Shown here: piece after piece, positions 29,367-38,084 of the stretch
How the letters are laid out: every line of letters starts with the position of its first letter
Position numbering within the stretch: position 1 is the first letter of the stretch
Source of the DNA: Paenirhizobium daejeonense
GTDB taxonomy: Bacteria; Pseudomonadota; Alphaproteobacteria; Rhizobiales; Rhizobiaceae
Length of the DNA stretch: 64,000 bases
Direction of reading: 5' to 3'
Assembly: GCF_014280875.1 (NCBI RefSeq)
Contig: NZ_JACLAL010000003.1
Location: 1-64,000 of the forward strand
Notes under the pieces: model-generated
Databases searched by the model: none
Told to the model about the DNA's origin: nothing
What the model saw: the letters and a program-made list of their open reading frames with translations, nothing else
Position numbers and translations under genes: made by a program

Positions 29367-29631
29367 TTATCTGCCAGTTCTTTAGTGCGAGCGCCAGCCT
29401 GTCCCCGAGCGAGATCTTCTATATGAGCGGTTGGGTTCAGGCAACGAAAATGGAGGCGAAATGTCCAGTCCCACTTTCGGGTGACTTGAGCGAACCCTGT
29501 GCTATTTCAACCTTTGCTATTGCCGAGGCGCATGCGGAGCATGTTAATAACTTGCAATGGATTGACTGCGGTGTCAGGGATGGAAACGTGGTTATCCTCT
29601 TCTTTTTACAGAGTCTGGTTGGAAATTCCTG
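29367..29631. other. divergent spacer of the polysaccharide cluster
   Basis: Separates the minus-strand GT25 unit from the plus-strand dehydratase/epimerase pair, so it should hold promoters for both. Short open frames here lack ribosome sites and family resemblance. No clear operator was found. Confidence 0.4.
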
Positions 29632-31608
29632 ATGGTTTGGGAGCGTTACATACCGGCAGTTCTCGCCTTTCCCCGCTGGGTAAAGCGATTGCTGGCCCTG
29701 ACTGTCGATGCGGCTCTTTGCGTTCTTACTCTTTGGTTCGCCTTCTGCCTTCGGCTCGATTACTGGGGGCCGCTGGCTGGAATACAGCTTGTCACGATCC
29801 CGGTTTGTCTCGTCGTCGCCCTGCCGATTTTCATTCGTTTCGGCTTGTACCGCGCGATTTTCCGCTTCATCGGCTGGGATGCCTACCTGGCGATCATCAA
29901 GGCCATATCTCTATATGGCCTGATATTCATGACGATCTTCACCGTCATCAGCATTCCCGGCATTCCCCGGACGGTCGGTATCCTGCAACCGTTGTTGCTC
30001 CTGATCGCGATCGGCATGTCACGTCTTGTCACCCGCTATCTGCTGGGTGGCACTTACCGGAATATTTTGCGGGAAAGGAGTCAGTCGAACGTGCTGATCT
30101 ATGGCGCCGGATCGATGGGCAGGCAGCTCGGCACCGCTCTCGGAAACGGCACCGAGCTGAATGTCGTCGGTTATCTGGATGACGACCAGACGCTTTATGG
30201 GTCCTATATCGGCGGCATCAGGGTCTACGACCCCCGCGACCTCAAGAAGCTTGTCGTTAAGCTGAACGTGAGGACCGTCCTGCTTGCAATGCCGGGCATC
30301 GATTCCAGGCGGCGTAACGAGGTCATCGAGAGCCTGCGCGGTGCGCGTGTTGCCGTCCGTCTGCTGCCCAATGTCAGTGAGCTGGCGCAGGGGCTCGTCC
30401 GCCTCTCGGATTTCCAGGAGCTGGCCATCGAGGATTTGCTCGGACGTCAGTCGGTTGCGCCGGACAAGACGCTTCTTGCCCGCAATATCCTTGGCAAGGT
30501 CGTCATGGTCACCGGTGCCGGCGGTTCCATCGGTAGCGAACTCTGTCGCCAGATTATGAAGATCGGGCCGGAATGCCTGCTTCTGGTCGACCAGAACGAA
30601 TACGGGCTCTATTCCATTCACGCCGAACTGACGCGGGACGGTCGAGAGGACGAGCTGTCGGTTATCCCGCTTCTGGGTTCGGTGCGTGATGAGCGTCGCA
30701 TGCGGGAGATCATGGAGACTTTCCGGCCGCATGCCATTTATCACGCGGCAGCCTACAAGCATGTGCCGCTGGTGGAGCACAATCCGATCGAAGGGATCGG
30801 CAACAATATCTTCGGAACGCTGGTGGTGGCCAAGGCCGCAATCGAGATGGAGGTGCCGTCCTTCGTCCTGATCTCAACTGATAAGGCGGTGCGACCGACC
30901 AATATCATGGGCGCCAGCAAGCGCGTCGCAGAACTGGTTCTCCAGGCGCTTGCCGAGCGGGGCGGTTCCACCGTGTTTTCAATGGTACGCTTCGGCAATG
31001 TTCTGGGTTCGTCGGGCTCCGTGGTGCCGCTCTTCCGTCAGCAGATCGCGCAGGGCGGTCCGATCACGCTGACCCATCCGGAAATGACGCGCTTCTTCAT
31101 GACCATTCCGGAGGCATCGCAATTGGTTATTCAGGCCGGCGCCATGGCGGAAGGCGGCGACGTCTTCTTGCTCGACATGGGAGAGCCGGTCAAGATCATC
31201 GATCTGGCACGGCGAATGGTGGAGCTTTCCGGCCTCACGGTTCGGGATGACGACAATCCGGATGGTGACATTGCCTTCGAGATGACCGGGTTGCGCCCGG
31301 CGGAAAAGCTCTATGAGGAATTGCTGATCAGTGACAATCCGGAGCAGACGGCGCACCCGCTGATCATGAAGGCCCACGAAGATTTCCTGCCTTGGTCGGC
31401 GCTGGAGAAGGCGCTTTATAGCCTTCAGCAGGCGATGAACAGTGGCGATCTGGTGGCGGCGCGCGAACTCATGGGTAAGCTTGTTTCCGGCTATCGTCCA
31501 AGTGCGGATATCGTCGACTTCGTTGCTTTGCGGCAGATGGAGCGCACGGACCGTTTCGGCCCGCTGCCTGAGGATGAAAGTTCCGACTTCGGTGGAATGA
31601 TCCGATGA
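29632..31608 (+). CDS. membrane-bound nucleoside-diphosphate-sugar 4,6-dehydratase (CapD/WbpM type)
   Basis: A 658-residue protein. Four hydrophobic segments occupy about residues 10-130, then a first Rossmann-like region (VLIYGAGSMGRQL, near residue 155) and a catalytic SDR domain from about residue 290 (VTGAGGSIGSELCRQI). In this family the usual YxxxK is altered; ISTDKAVRPTNIMGASKR contains the Met-x-x-x-Lys form seen in WbpM/FlaA1-like enzymes. It likely makes a 4-keto-6-deoxy UDP-GlcNAc intermediate for surface polysaccharide. Stop overlaps the next ATG. Confidence 0.9.
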   Translation: MVWERYIPAVLAFPRWVKRLLALTVDAALCVLTLWFAFCLRLDYWGPLAGIQLVTIPVCLVVALPIFIRFGLYRAIFRFIGWDAYLAIIKAISLYGLIFMTIFTVISIPGIPRTVGILQPLLLLIAIGMSRLVTRYLLGGTYRNILRERSQSNVLIYGAGSMGRQLGTALGNGTELNVVGYLDDDQTLYGSYIGGIRVYDPRDLKKLVVKLNVRTVLLAMPGIDSRRRNEVIESLRGARVAVRLLPNVSELAQGLVRLSDFQELAIEDLLGRQSVAPDKTLLARNILGKVVMVTGAGGSIGSELCRQIMKIGPECLLLVDQNEYGLYSIHAELTRDGREDELSVIPLLGSVRDERRMREIMETFRPHAIYHAAAYKHVPLVEHNPIEGIGNNIFGTLVVAKAAIEMEVPSFVLISTDKAVRPTNIMGASKRVAELVLQALAERGGSTVFSMVRFGNVLGSSGSVVPLFRQQIAQGGPITLTHPEMTRFFMTIPEASQLVIQAGAMAEGGDVFLLDMGEPVKIIDLARRMVELSGLTVRDDDNPDGDIAFEMTGLRPAEKLYEELLISDNPEQTAHPLIMKAHEDFLPWSALEKALYSLQQAMNSGDLVAARELMGKLVSGYRPSADIVDFVALRQMERTDRFGPLPEDESSDFGGMIR

Positions 31609-32546
31609 TTCTCGTTACCGGTGGAAGCGGTTTCGTCGGCAAGGCGTTGACCGGTGAGCTTGCCCGTCGCGGTCTCCCTTACCGGAGCGCGGGACGACGA
31701 ACTGGTGTGTGCGATGTCGCGGTCGGCGAGATCGACGGCTCCACTGACTGGTCGCAGGCGCTTGCCGGTGTCGATCTTGTCGTTCATCTCGCGGCACGCG
31801 TGCATGTGATGAATGATACGGCGGTCGATCCTCTCGCGGCTTTCCGTGCGAGCAACACGGATGGCACGCTCAATCTGGCGCGTCAGGCTGCGGCTTGCGG
31901 CGTCAAGCGCTTCGTCTTCATCAGCACGCTGAAAGTCAACGGCGAGGAAACTCTTCCGGGGCATCCGTTTCGTGCCGGCGACGCGCCACAGCCGCTCGAT
32001 CCCTATGGCGTTTCCAAGCGGGAAGCCGAAGATGGCCTGTCCAGGATTGCGGCCGAGACGGGCATGGAGGTGGTGTGCATCCGGCCGCCGCTCGTCTATG
32101 GCCCCGGTGTGAAAGCCAATTTCGCGGCCCTTCATAAACTGGCATCGGGTAGTTTGCCGCTGCCCTTCCTGTCTATCCGCAACAGGCGGTCGATGGTCTA
32201 TGTCGGCAATCTCGTGGATTTCATCCTGCGCTGCGCCGAGCATCCGGCCGCCGCGAACCGTACCTTTCTCGTCAGCGATGGCGATGATGTTTCCCTGCCG
32301 GTGCTGATTTCTCGGATCAGGGTCTCGCTCGGAAAGCCTGCGCGGCTTTTCCCGGTGCCGCCCTTCGTGTTCACGCTTGCCGCAAGATTGCTTGGGAAGC
32401 AGGAATTCGCCCAGCGTCTTCTGGGCTCGCTGGAGGCTGATATAGCGGAGAGCCGGGCAGTGCTCGGCTGGACGCCTCCCTTCACGATGGCAGACGGATT
32501 GAAGGCGATGGCCTTTGAGCCCGGTCTGTCTTCCAGGCAAAAATAA
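31605..32546 (+). CDS. NAD-dependent epimerase/dehydratase (UDP-sugar 4-epimerase-like)
   Basis: A 313-residue extended SDR enzyme. Cofactor motif GGSGFVG is at residues 6-12, and catalytic Tyr/Lys lie in YGVSK near residue 134-138; LVYGPGVKANF is the typical substrate region. It probably reduces or epimerises the 4-keto sugar made by the preceding dehydratase, together supplying the sugar that the transferase at 26756-27310 could load. ATGA overlap with the dehydratase gene. Confidence 0.87.
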   Translation: MILVTGGSGFVGKALTGELARRGLPYRSAGRRTGVCDVAVGEIDGSTDWSQALAGVDLVVHLAARVHVMNDTAVDPLAAFRASNTDGTLNLARQAAACGVKRFVFISTLKVNGEETLPGHPFRAGDAPQPLDPYGVSKREAEDGLSRIAAETGMEVVCIRPPLVYGPGVKANFAALHKLASGSLPLPFLSIRNRRSMVYVGNLVDFILRCAEHPAAANRTFLVSDGDDVSLPVLISRIRVSLGKPARLFPVPPFVFTLAARLLGKQEFAQRLLGSLEADIAESRAVLGWTPPFTMADGLKAMAFEPGLSSRQK

Positions 32547-32620
32547 AGCCGGACAGCCATTTCTGGCTCCCCGGCTCAGCGGATATGTTGGAAGCGTTGG
32601 CTTCCCTTGAAGTCCAAGCC

Positions 32621-32809
32621 TTAGCCGAGACGAACCTTGCTGAAATCCTCGGGCTTGATGCCGAGCGCACGCAGGTCGTGGCGGTTGGGGGTACGGTGAG
32701 CTTCGACAGCGGCGGCTGCTGCATTTGCTGCGCTGAATACTGCGATGGCGCGTCCAAGGAAACCCATGCGAATTGCGCCAGTAAGGACAGACATCTTCTT
32801 TGCCTTCAT
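32621..32809 (-). CDS. small DUF1127-like protein
   Basis: Up to 62 residues (57 if the second ATG at 32794 is used, which has AAGG eight bases upstream). The C-terminal HDLRALGIKPEDFSKVRLG strongly resembles the end of DUF1127 (YjiS-like) proteins, small arginine-rich proteins common in rhizobia and often linked to RNA turnover and phosphate or carbon responses. The first part is unusually Ala-rich. Convergent with the epimerase gene. Confidence 0.7.
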   Translation of the reverse strand: MKAKKMSVLTGAIRMGFLGRAIAVFSAANAAAAAVEAHRTPNRHDLRALGIKPEDFSKVRLG

Positions 32810-32890
32810 CTTCGTTTGTTTGCATCCGGAAGATGGTCTTTGTTAGCGCATTCTACAATGGCGTTTCAAACAGTGCTGCCATGCAATAAA

Positions 32891-32923
32891 GAAGGGCCGG
32901 CCCCTTTGGGGAACCGGCCCTTC
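32891..32923 (-). terminator. strong terminator hairpin downstream of tctA
   Basis: Arms GAAGGGCCGG (32891-32900) and CCGGCCCTTC (32914-32923), with an inner CCCC-TTT-GGGG helix and a two-base bulge. On the minus strand it is followed by TTTATT, as in an intrinsic terminator for the tctCBA operon. On the plus strand no U run follows. Confidence 0.75.
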
Positions 32924-32947
32924 ATGACTACCGTCAAATCCGACGGC

Positions 32948-33053
32948 TTTAGAGAGTTTCCGCTTTTCTTCGAATCGCTGAAACTCTCTATCTCTTTGTT
33001 CTTACGCATTTCCGGACGGAAAACCGGGTCCCACTTTTCCTGGAAATGCTTTA
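32948..33053. repeat. palindromic intergenic repeat, copy A (two-hairpin form)
   Basis: Left hairpin: TAGAGAGTTTC (32950-32960) with GAAACTCTCTA (32980-32990). Linker TCTCTTTGTTC. Right hairpin: GCATTTCC (33006-33013) with GGAAATGC (33042-33049). The right end TTA at 33051-33053 is the tctA stop codon read on the minus strand. Related to copies at 39494-39601 and 59876-59935. Confidence 0.8.
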
Positions 33054-34568
33054 GTCTTCGCTGGCAGCCAGATGCGAGAGCACCTCGCCCTTGCCCCGAG
33101 CCCGCATGATGAGCGGCAGGATCAGCGCGACGGCGGCGATCGCAAGCAGCACGGCCGCGATCGGTGACGTCACGAGGACCGTCACGTCGCCCTGGCTGAT
33201 CGCCAGGGCGCGGCGAAGCTGCTGCTCGGCCAGCGGTCCGAGGATCAGGCCGACGACCACGGGGGCGATCGGATAACCGAAGACGCGCATTGCGTAACCC
33301 ATCAGGCCGAAGGCCAGCAGCATGCCCAGTTCGAACACGGAAGGGTTGGCGCCAATGGTGCCGAGAGTCGCGAACAACAGGATGCCCGCATAGAGCCAGG
33401 GCTTGGGGATCGTCAGCAGACGGACCCAGAGACCGATCAGCGGCAGATTGAGCACCAGCAGCATGAAATTGGCGATCAACAGGCTGGCGATCAGACCCCA
33501 GACGAGCTGCGGATTGGTCGCAAACAACAGCGGTCCCGGCTGCAGGCCGTATTGCTGGAAGCCGGCGAGCATGATGGCGGCGGTTGCCGTCGTCGGCAGG
33601 CCAAGGGTCAGCAGCGGCACCAGCGTACCGGCAGCCGAAGCATTGTTGGCGGCCTCGGGACCGGCGACGCCTTCGATTGCGCCGTTGCCGAATTCTTCCG
33701 GATGCTTGGTCAGGCGCTTTTCGGCGGCATAGGAAAGGAATGTGCCGATTTCGGCGCCGCCCGCCGGCATTGCGCCGATCGGGAAGCCGATCAAAGTGCC
33801 GCGCAGCCAGGGTTTCCATGAGCGGGCCCAGTCGGTTGCGGTCATCCAGATCGAACCCTTGACGGCTTCGACCTTGTCGGGACCACGGTCGCCCTGTGCC
33901 GCGAGGAACAGGCTTTCGCCGATTGCGAACATCGCAACGGCAAGCGTCGTTACCTCGATACCATCGAGCAGGTCCGGCACGCCGAAGCTCATGCGGGTCT
34001 GGCCGGTCAGCTGGTCGATGCCGACGGTTGCGAGCGCCAGGCCGATGAAAAGCGAGGTGAGGCCGCGCAGGGTGGAATCGCCGAATGCCGAGGACACCGT
34101 GACGAAGGCCACGACCATCAGGGCGAAGTATTCCCTCGGTCCGAAGACCAGGGCGAGCTTGACGATGTATGGCGCGATCAGCGCGAGGGCAAGGGTTGCG
34201 ATCAGGCCGGCGACGAAGGAGCCGATGGCGGCCGTGGCAAGGGCCGGGCCGCCGCGCCCGGCGCGCGCCATCTTGTTGCCTTCCAGCGCGGTGACGATCG
34301 AGGCGCTTTCACCCGGCGTATTGAGCAGGATCGAGGTGGTCGATCCGCCATACATGCCGCCGTAATAGATGCCGGCAAACATGATCAGCGATCCGGCGGG
34401 ATCGAGCTTGAAGGTGACGGGCAGAAGCAGGGCGACGGTCAGCGCCGGCCCGATGCCCGGAAGCACGCCGACGGCGGTGCCGAGCGTGACGCCGATCAGT
34501 GCATAGAGAAGGTTCGCCGGCTGTGCGGCGATTGCGAGGCCCTGCAGGAGAAAATCGAAGGTGTTCAT
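33051..34568 (-). CDS. tctA: tripartite tricarboxylate transporter large permease TctA
   Basis: A 505-residue inner-membrane protein with about 11-12 hydrophobic segments. The conserved [18 protein letters not shown] (near residues 33-50) and [20 protein letters not shown] segments define TctA, with [11 protein letters not shown] and [17 protein letters not shown] further on. Imports citrate-like tricarboxylates or similar organic acids with TctB and TctC by ion coupling. Starts 13 bases after tctB. Its TAA stop is formed by the edge of repeat copy A. Confidence 0.94.
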   Translation of the reverse strand: MNTFDFLLQGLAIAAQPANLLYALIGVTLGTAVGVLPGIGPALTVALLLPVTFKLDPAGSLIMFAGIYYGGMYGGSTTSILLNTPGESASIVTALEGNKMARAGRGGPALATAAIGSFVAGLIATLALALIAPYIVKLALVFGPREYFALMVVAFVTVSSAFGDSTLRGLTSLFIGLALATVGIDQLTGQTRMSFGVPDLLDGIEVTTLAVAMFAIGESLFLAAQGDRGPDKVEAVKGSIWMTATDWARSWKPWLRGTLIGFPIGAMPAGGAEIGTFLSYAAEKRLTKHPEEFGNGAIEGVAGPEAANNASAAGTLVPLLTLGLPTTATAAIMLAGFQQYGLQPGPLLFATNPQLVWGLIASLLIANFMLLVLNLPLIGLWVRLLTIPKPWLYAGILLFATLGTIGANPSVFELGMLLAFGLMGYAMRVFGYPIAPVVVGLILGPLAEQQLRRALAISQGDVTVLVTSPIAAVLLAIAAVALILPLIMRARGKGEVLSHLAASED

Positions 34569-34581
34569 GCGAGGCTACTCC

Positions 34582-35073
34582 TCAGAGGAAAAGGTGCTCG
34601 AGCGGCCCTGCCGGCAGCGAAAGCTGCAGCAGACCGGCGAAGACCAGCCAGATCGCAAGACAGATGGCGATGCCGACCGGAAGCGAGATCCAGAGTTTCC
34701 TTTTGCCGAAGGCGAACGCCGTAGCGGCGAAGAGGACGCCGGTTGCAATCGAGAACCCGGCTGTCTTCAGGAGCAGCATCTGTCCTGCCAGTCCGCCGAC
34801 GATCCAGAGAACGGGAGAGACTTCCTGATGCTCGCGCTCGGGAAAATCGCGGCGAAAGGCGGCGACTGCAGTCCATACGGCCAGGCCGGCCAGGCAGACG
34901 GCAATCCATTTCGGCACGGTTGCGGGGCCGACGGGAGAATATCCGGTAACCTCGCCAAGGCGTGCGACGTCCCAGAAGATCAGGCCGGCGAGAGCGGCGA
35001 GGAAGATGGCGATGAAAAGCGCCGCCCCATCGGGGCGGCGTGTCTCATGCTTCGGGTTCGATCCGGTGCTCAT
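34582..35073 (-). CDS. tctB: tripartite tricarboxylate transporter small permease TctB
   Basis: A 163-residue protein with four hydrophobic segments, typical for TctB (poorly conserved family). VGPATVPKWIAVCLAGLAV is the recognisable family feature. It joins TctA in the membrane. Its ATG overlaps the tctC stop (ATGA) and it ends 13 bases before tctA, so stoichiometric expression is likely. Confidence 0.9.
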   Translation of the reverse strand: MSTGSNPKHETRRPDGAALFIAIFLAALAGLIFWDVARLGEVTGYSPVGPATVPKWIAVCLAGLAVWTAVAAFRRDFPEREHQEVSPVLWIVGGLAGQMLLLKTAGFSIATGVLFAATAFAFGKRKLWISLPVGIAICLAIWLVFAGLLQLSLPAGPLEHLFL

Positions 35074-36014
35074 TTCACCAGTCCGATGTCCTTGAGGACG
35101 CCTTCGGTGGCGGCAACGTCCTTGTCGAGCTGTGCCTTGAAGGCGTCGCCGGAGAGGTAGGAGTCCTGCCAGCCCTTGGTCTTCAGGATTTCCTGCCAGC
35201 TTGCGGACTTGGCCAGCTTTTCGACATCTGCGGAGACGGCGGCTTCCTGCTCGGGGGTAAGGCCGGGAGCAGCTGCGACCATGCGCCAGTTTTCAACCAC
35301 GACGTCGATGCCGCTTTCCTTCAGCGTTGGTGCTTCCACGCCGGCAAGGCGATCGGCGCTGGTGACGGCGAGCAGGCGCAGCGTGCCGGACTTGACCTGC
35401 GATTCGAATTCGCCATAGCCGGAAATGCCGGCCGTGACCTGGCTGCCGAGGATGGCGGCCAGCGCTTCACCACCGCCGGAGAAGGCGATGTAGTTGATCT
35501 TGGTCGGGTCGACGCCGGCTGCCTTTGCGATCAGGCCGACAGCGATGTGGTCGGTGCCGCCGGCCGAGCCGCCGCCCCAGGATACCGAGCCCGGATCCTT
35601 CTTCAGGGCGTCGACGAGGTCGCCGATGGTCTGAAGAGGCGAGGATGCCGGAACGACGATTGCTTCATATTCGCCGGTGAGGCGGGCGATCGGGGTGACA
35701 TCCTTGAGGGTTACGGGAGCCTTGTTGGTCAGGATCGCGCCGACCATGACGTAGCCGCCGACGATCAGCGAATTCGCATTGCCCTTGTTCTGGTTGGCGA
35801 ACTGGGCAAGGCCGATGGTGCCGCCGGCGCCGGGAACGTTCTGGACCTGCACGTTGGAGGAAATGCCCTCCTGCTGCATGGCGGTCTGCATCGAACGGGC
35901 TGTCTGGTCCCAGCCGCCGCCCGGATTGGCGGGCGCGATGATGGTGTAGTCGGCTGCATATGCCGGAAGCGCCATGGCGCCGGCGAGAATGGATGCGAGG
36001 AAGAAGTGTTTCAC
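35070..36014 (-). CDS. tctC: tripartite tricarboxylate transporter substrate-binding protein TctC
   Basis: A 314-residue periplasmic binding protein (Bug family). Start is GTG 36014, seven bases after GGAGGA, directly giving a signal peptide ([21 protein letters not shown]). The pocket motifs [16 protein letters not shown] and [14 protein letters not shown] are clear. A frame extends 60 codons further upstream but without a signal peptide at its head. Ligand is probably a tricarboxylate or related acid; exact substrate cannot be read from sequence. Confidence 0.93.
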   Translation of the reverse strand: MKHFFLASILAGAMALPAYAADYTIIAPANPGGGWDQTARSMQTAMQQEGISSNVQVQNVPGAGGTIGLAQFANQNKGNANSLIVGGYVMVGAILTNKAPVTLKDVTPIARLTGEYEAIVVPASSPLQTIGDLVDALKKDPGSVSWGGGSAGGTDHIAVGLIAKAAGVDPTKINYIAFSGGGEALAAILGSQVTAGISGYGEFESQVKSGTLRLLAVTSADRLAGVEAPTLKESGIDVVVENWRMVAAAPGLTPEQEAAVSADVEKLAKSASWQEILKTKGWQDSYLSGDAFKAQLDKDVAATEGVLKDIGLVK

Positions 36015-36250
36015 GATGTGTCCTCCGTCAGGCGCTGCTCTTGCAGCCCGTTTGTTTTGCTTGTGCCGGGGGAGAACGGTCGCCACCGCTGGTGCCGTGG
36101 CCTGAAAATGCAAATTGTGCCGAAGCTCCTCCCGAGCCTTGGTTTCCGCCTCCACGGATTCCAATGACGTCAACGCACCACAGAAAGCTGTCATCTAGCT
36201 GACACCGGTCAAAAATCGTGTGGGCTGACGATCCTGGCAGCCTAACTCAT
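36015..36250. other. spacer between solute-binding gene and tctC
   Basis: A 236-base gap on the minus strand that should hold the tctCBA promoter. No gene and no clear operator recognised. Confidence 0.35.
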
Positions 36251-37318
36251 TTACTGGAGGCGCAAAACCTCGTTCCACCGGTCGATCAGTCGGGCGCGTT
36301 TTACCTGATCGAGGTAGACCATCAGGCCGGGGCTGACGGGAACCGGGCGAAGCTGTGCGCCGAGAAGTTCCCGCATGGTGTTGGCGGTGTTCTCGCCGTT
36401 CACCTCGGGGCTGACCGCGGCGATCTGGAGTTTCCGTGCCATGAGGGTCTGGCCCTCCTTCGACATGAAGAATTCGAGATAGGCGCGGCCGAGATCGGGT
36501 GAGGCTGCGGCCTGTGGCACCAGCCCGATGCGCGACATGACGACGGTATAGTCCTTGGGCAGGACGATGCCGACGTCGGGATGGCGCGAGGCCCAGTCGG
36601 CCGCATAGGAACCGATGATGTTGTAACCGAGGACGAAGCGGCCGTCGGCTATGCGCTCGAGGATGGCGGAACTGGTCGAGTAAAGCTTGACGCCGGCAGC
36701 GCCCATGGTGCGGATGACCGACCAGATGTCGTCGAACTGTTCCTGGTCGCGGGCCATGAACAGAAAGCCGACGCTGGAACGTTCGATGTCGTAGGTGCCG
36801 ATGCGCCCGTAGACCTCGTTGCCCTTGCGTTTCAGATAATCCACGAATTCTGCGCGGGTCGCCGGAGGCTTCTCGTTGATGAAGCTAGGCTTGTGATAGA
36901 CGAAGACGGCTGGCTCGAAGGTAAGCGCATAGGCGGTATTGCGCCAGTTGGCCCAGCTCGGCCAGCGGTCGCTCATCGGCAGGTCGCTGCGCTGGGCGTA
37001 ACCGTCATTGCTGAGCTTCACCTGCAGGTCCATGGCGGAGGAGAAGGCGAAGTCGGCGGTCTTTCCGCCTGAATCGGTCTCCTTGACGATCCGGTCGTAG
37101 ATTTCGCCCGTGAGCATGTCCTCGTAGCGCACGGCGATATCCGGATGCGCTTTCTGGAAAGCGACAATCATGTGTGCGGCTATGGGTTCGTCGAGCGAAG
37201 AATAGACGACGAGTTCCCGCGCGGCAGCATTGCCCGATGGTGCGGGAAAGACCACAGGCTCCGCCCGCGCGAGCGTGGCCAGCGTCAAGGTCAGCAGCAG
37301 GGCAATGAAACTCCTCAT
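36251..37318 (-). CDS. family 1 extracellular solute-binding protein next to tctDE
   Basis: A 355-residue periplasmic binding protein of the iron/spermidine ABC type (SBP_bac_1): ELVVYSSLDEPIAAHMIVAFQKAHPDI is the classic start, with YEDMLTGEIYDRI and GRFVLGYNIIGSY following. Signal peptide MRSFIALLLTLTLATLARAE favours ATG 37318 over the GTG 37351, though neither has a good ribosome site. No ABC permease or ATPase is encoded nearby. Divergent from the response regulator, which suggests a sensing partner for the kinase rather than an importer component (inference). Confidence 0.82.
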   Translation of the reverse strand: MRSFIALLLTLTLATLARAEPVVFPAPSGNAAARELVVYSSLDEPIAAHMIVAFQKAHPDIAVRYEDMLTGEIYDRIVKETDSGGKTADFAFSSAMDLQVKLSNDGYAQRSDLPMSDRWPSWANWRNTAYALTFEPAVFVYHKPSFINEKPPATRAEFVDYLKRKGNEVYGRIGTYDIERSSVGFLFMARDQEQFDDIWSVIRTMGAAGVKLYSTSSAILERIADGRFVLGYNIIGSYAADWASRHPDVGIVLPKDYTVVMSRIGLVPQAAASPDLGRAYLEFFMSKEGQTLMARKLQIAAVSPEVNGENTANTMRELLGAQLRPVPVSPGLMVYLDQVKRARLIDRWNEVLRLQ

Positions 37319-37406
37319 GAATTCATATTGCAGAAGCGGAGGGGCGTTCACAAGTGCCGCCCGGCTCTGTAGTTTGAGTGTTCAACGCGCATGGAGGAGG
37401 TCCGTA

Positions 37407-38084
37407 TTGCGCATTCTGCTGGTGGAAGACAACACGGCGCTCGCCGACGGCCTGTCCGCGCTCCTGCGCGGCAGCGGCTATGCTGTCGATGTCGTGTGCG
37501 ACGGGGTCTCCGCCGAGGCGGTGACCGCCACGGAAAACTTCGATCTCGTCATCCTCGATCTCAACCTTCCCGACATGGGCGGGCTCGATGTGCTGAAGGG
37601 CATGCGTGCCCGCCAGAGCAAGGCGGCAGTGCTGATCCTGACCGCACGCGGGGCGACGGAAGATCGCGTGCGCGGCCTCGATCTCGGTGCCGACGACTAC
37701 ATGAGCAAGCCGTTCGACGTCAGCGAACTGGAAGCGCGTGTCCGGGTTCTTCTGAGGCGGCAGGCAGGCTTGCGTTCTTCGGCCGTTCACTACGGCAAGG
37801 TTTCACTTGATTTGAATTCCCGAAGCTTTTCGGCGGATGGCACGCCGATAGACCTGCCGGCTCGAGAGCTTGGCCTGCTGGAGCTGCTTTTCCTTCGCGC
37901 CGGCAAGGTGGTCTCCAAGGAGGCGATCATGCAGTCGCTCGCCGCTTTCGACGATGACCTGAGCGCCAATGCCATCGAGCAATATGTCAGCCGATTGCGC
38001 CGAAGGCTGGCCCCTTACGGTCTGACCGTCAAGACCGCGCGCGGCATCGGCTATTACCTCGACAGGCCGACGGAACCGGCATGA
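37407..38084 (+). CDS. tctD: OmpR-family response regulator, TctD-like
   Basis: A 225-residue regulator. Receiver domain residues 1-115 with phospho-acceptor Asp51 in VILDLNLPDMGG and Lys in DDYMSKPF; the winged-helix DNA-binding domain covers about residues 125-220 (IEQYVSRLRRRL). Start is TTG 37407, seven bases after GGAGGAGG at 37393-37400; no in-frame ATG fits. TctD-type regulators activate tct transport genes, here encoded divergently about 1.4 kb away. Stop overlaps the kinase ATG. Confidence 0.9.
   Translation: MRILLVEDNTALADGLSALLRGSGYAVDVVCDGVSAEAVTATENFDLVILDLNLPDMGGLDVLKGMRARQSKAAVLILTARGATEDRVRGLDLGADDYMSKPFDVSELEARVRVLLRRQAGLRSSAVHYGKVSLDLNSRSFSADGTPIDLPARELGLLELLFLRAGKVVSKEAIMQSLAAFDDDLSANAIEQYVSRLRRRLAPYGLTVKTARGIGYYLDRPTEPA

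Noticed and set aside
29423..29632. A 69-codon frame ahead of the CapD-type gene
   Set aside because: No ribosome site and no family resemblance; it overlaps the start of the real gene by one base in another frame.
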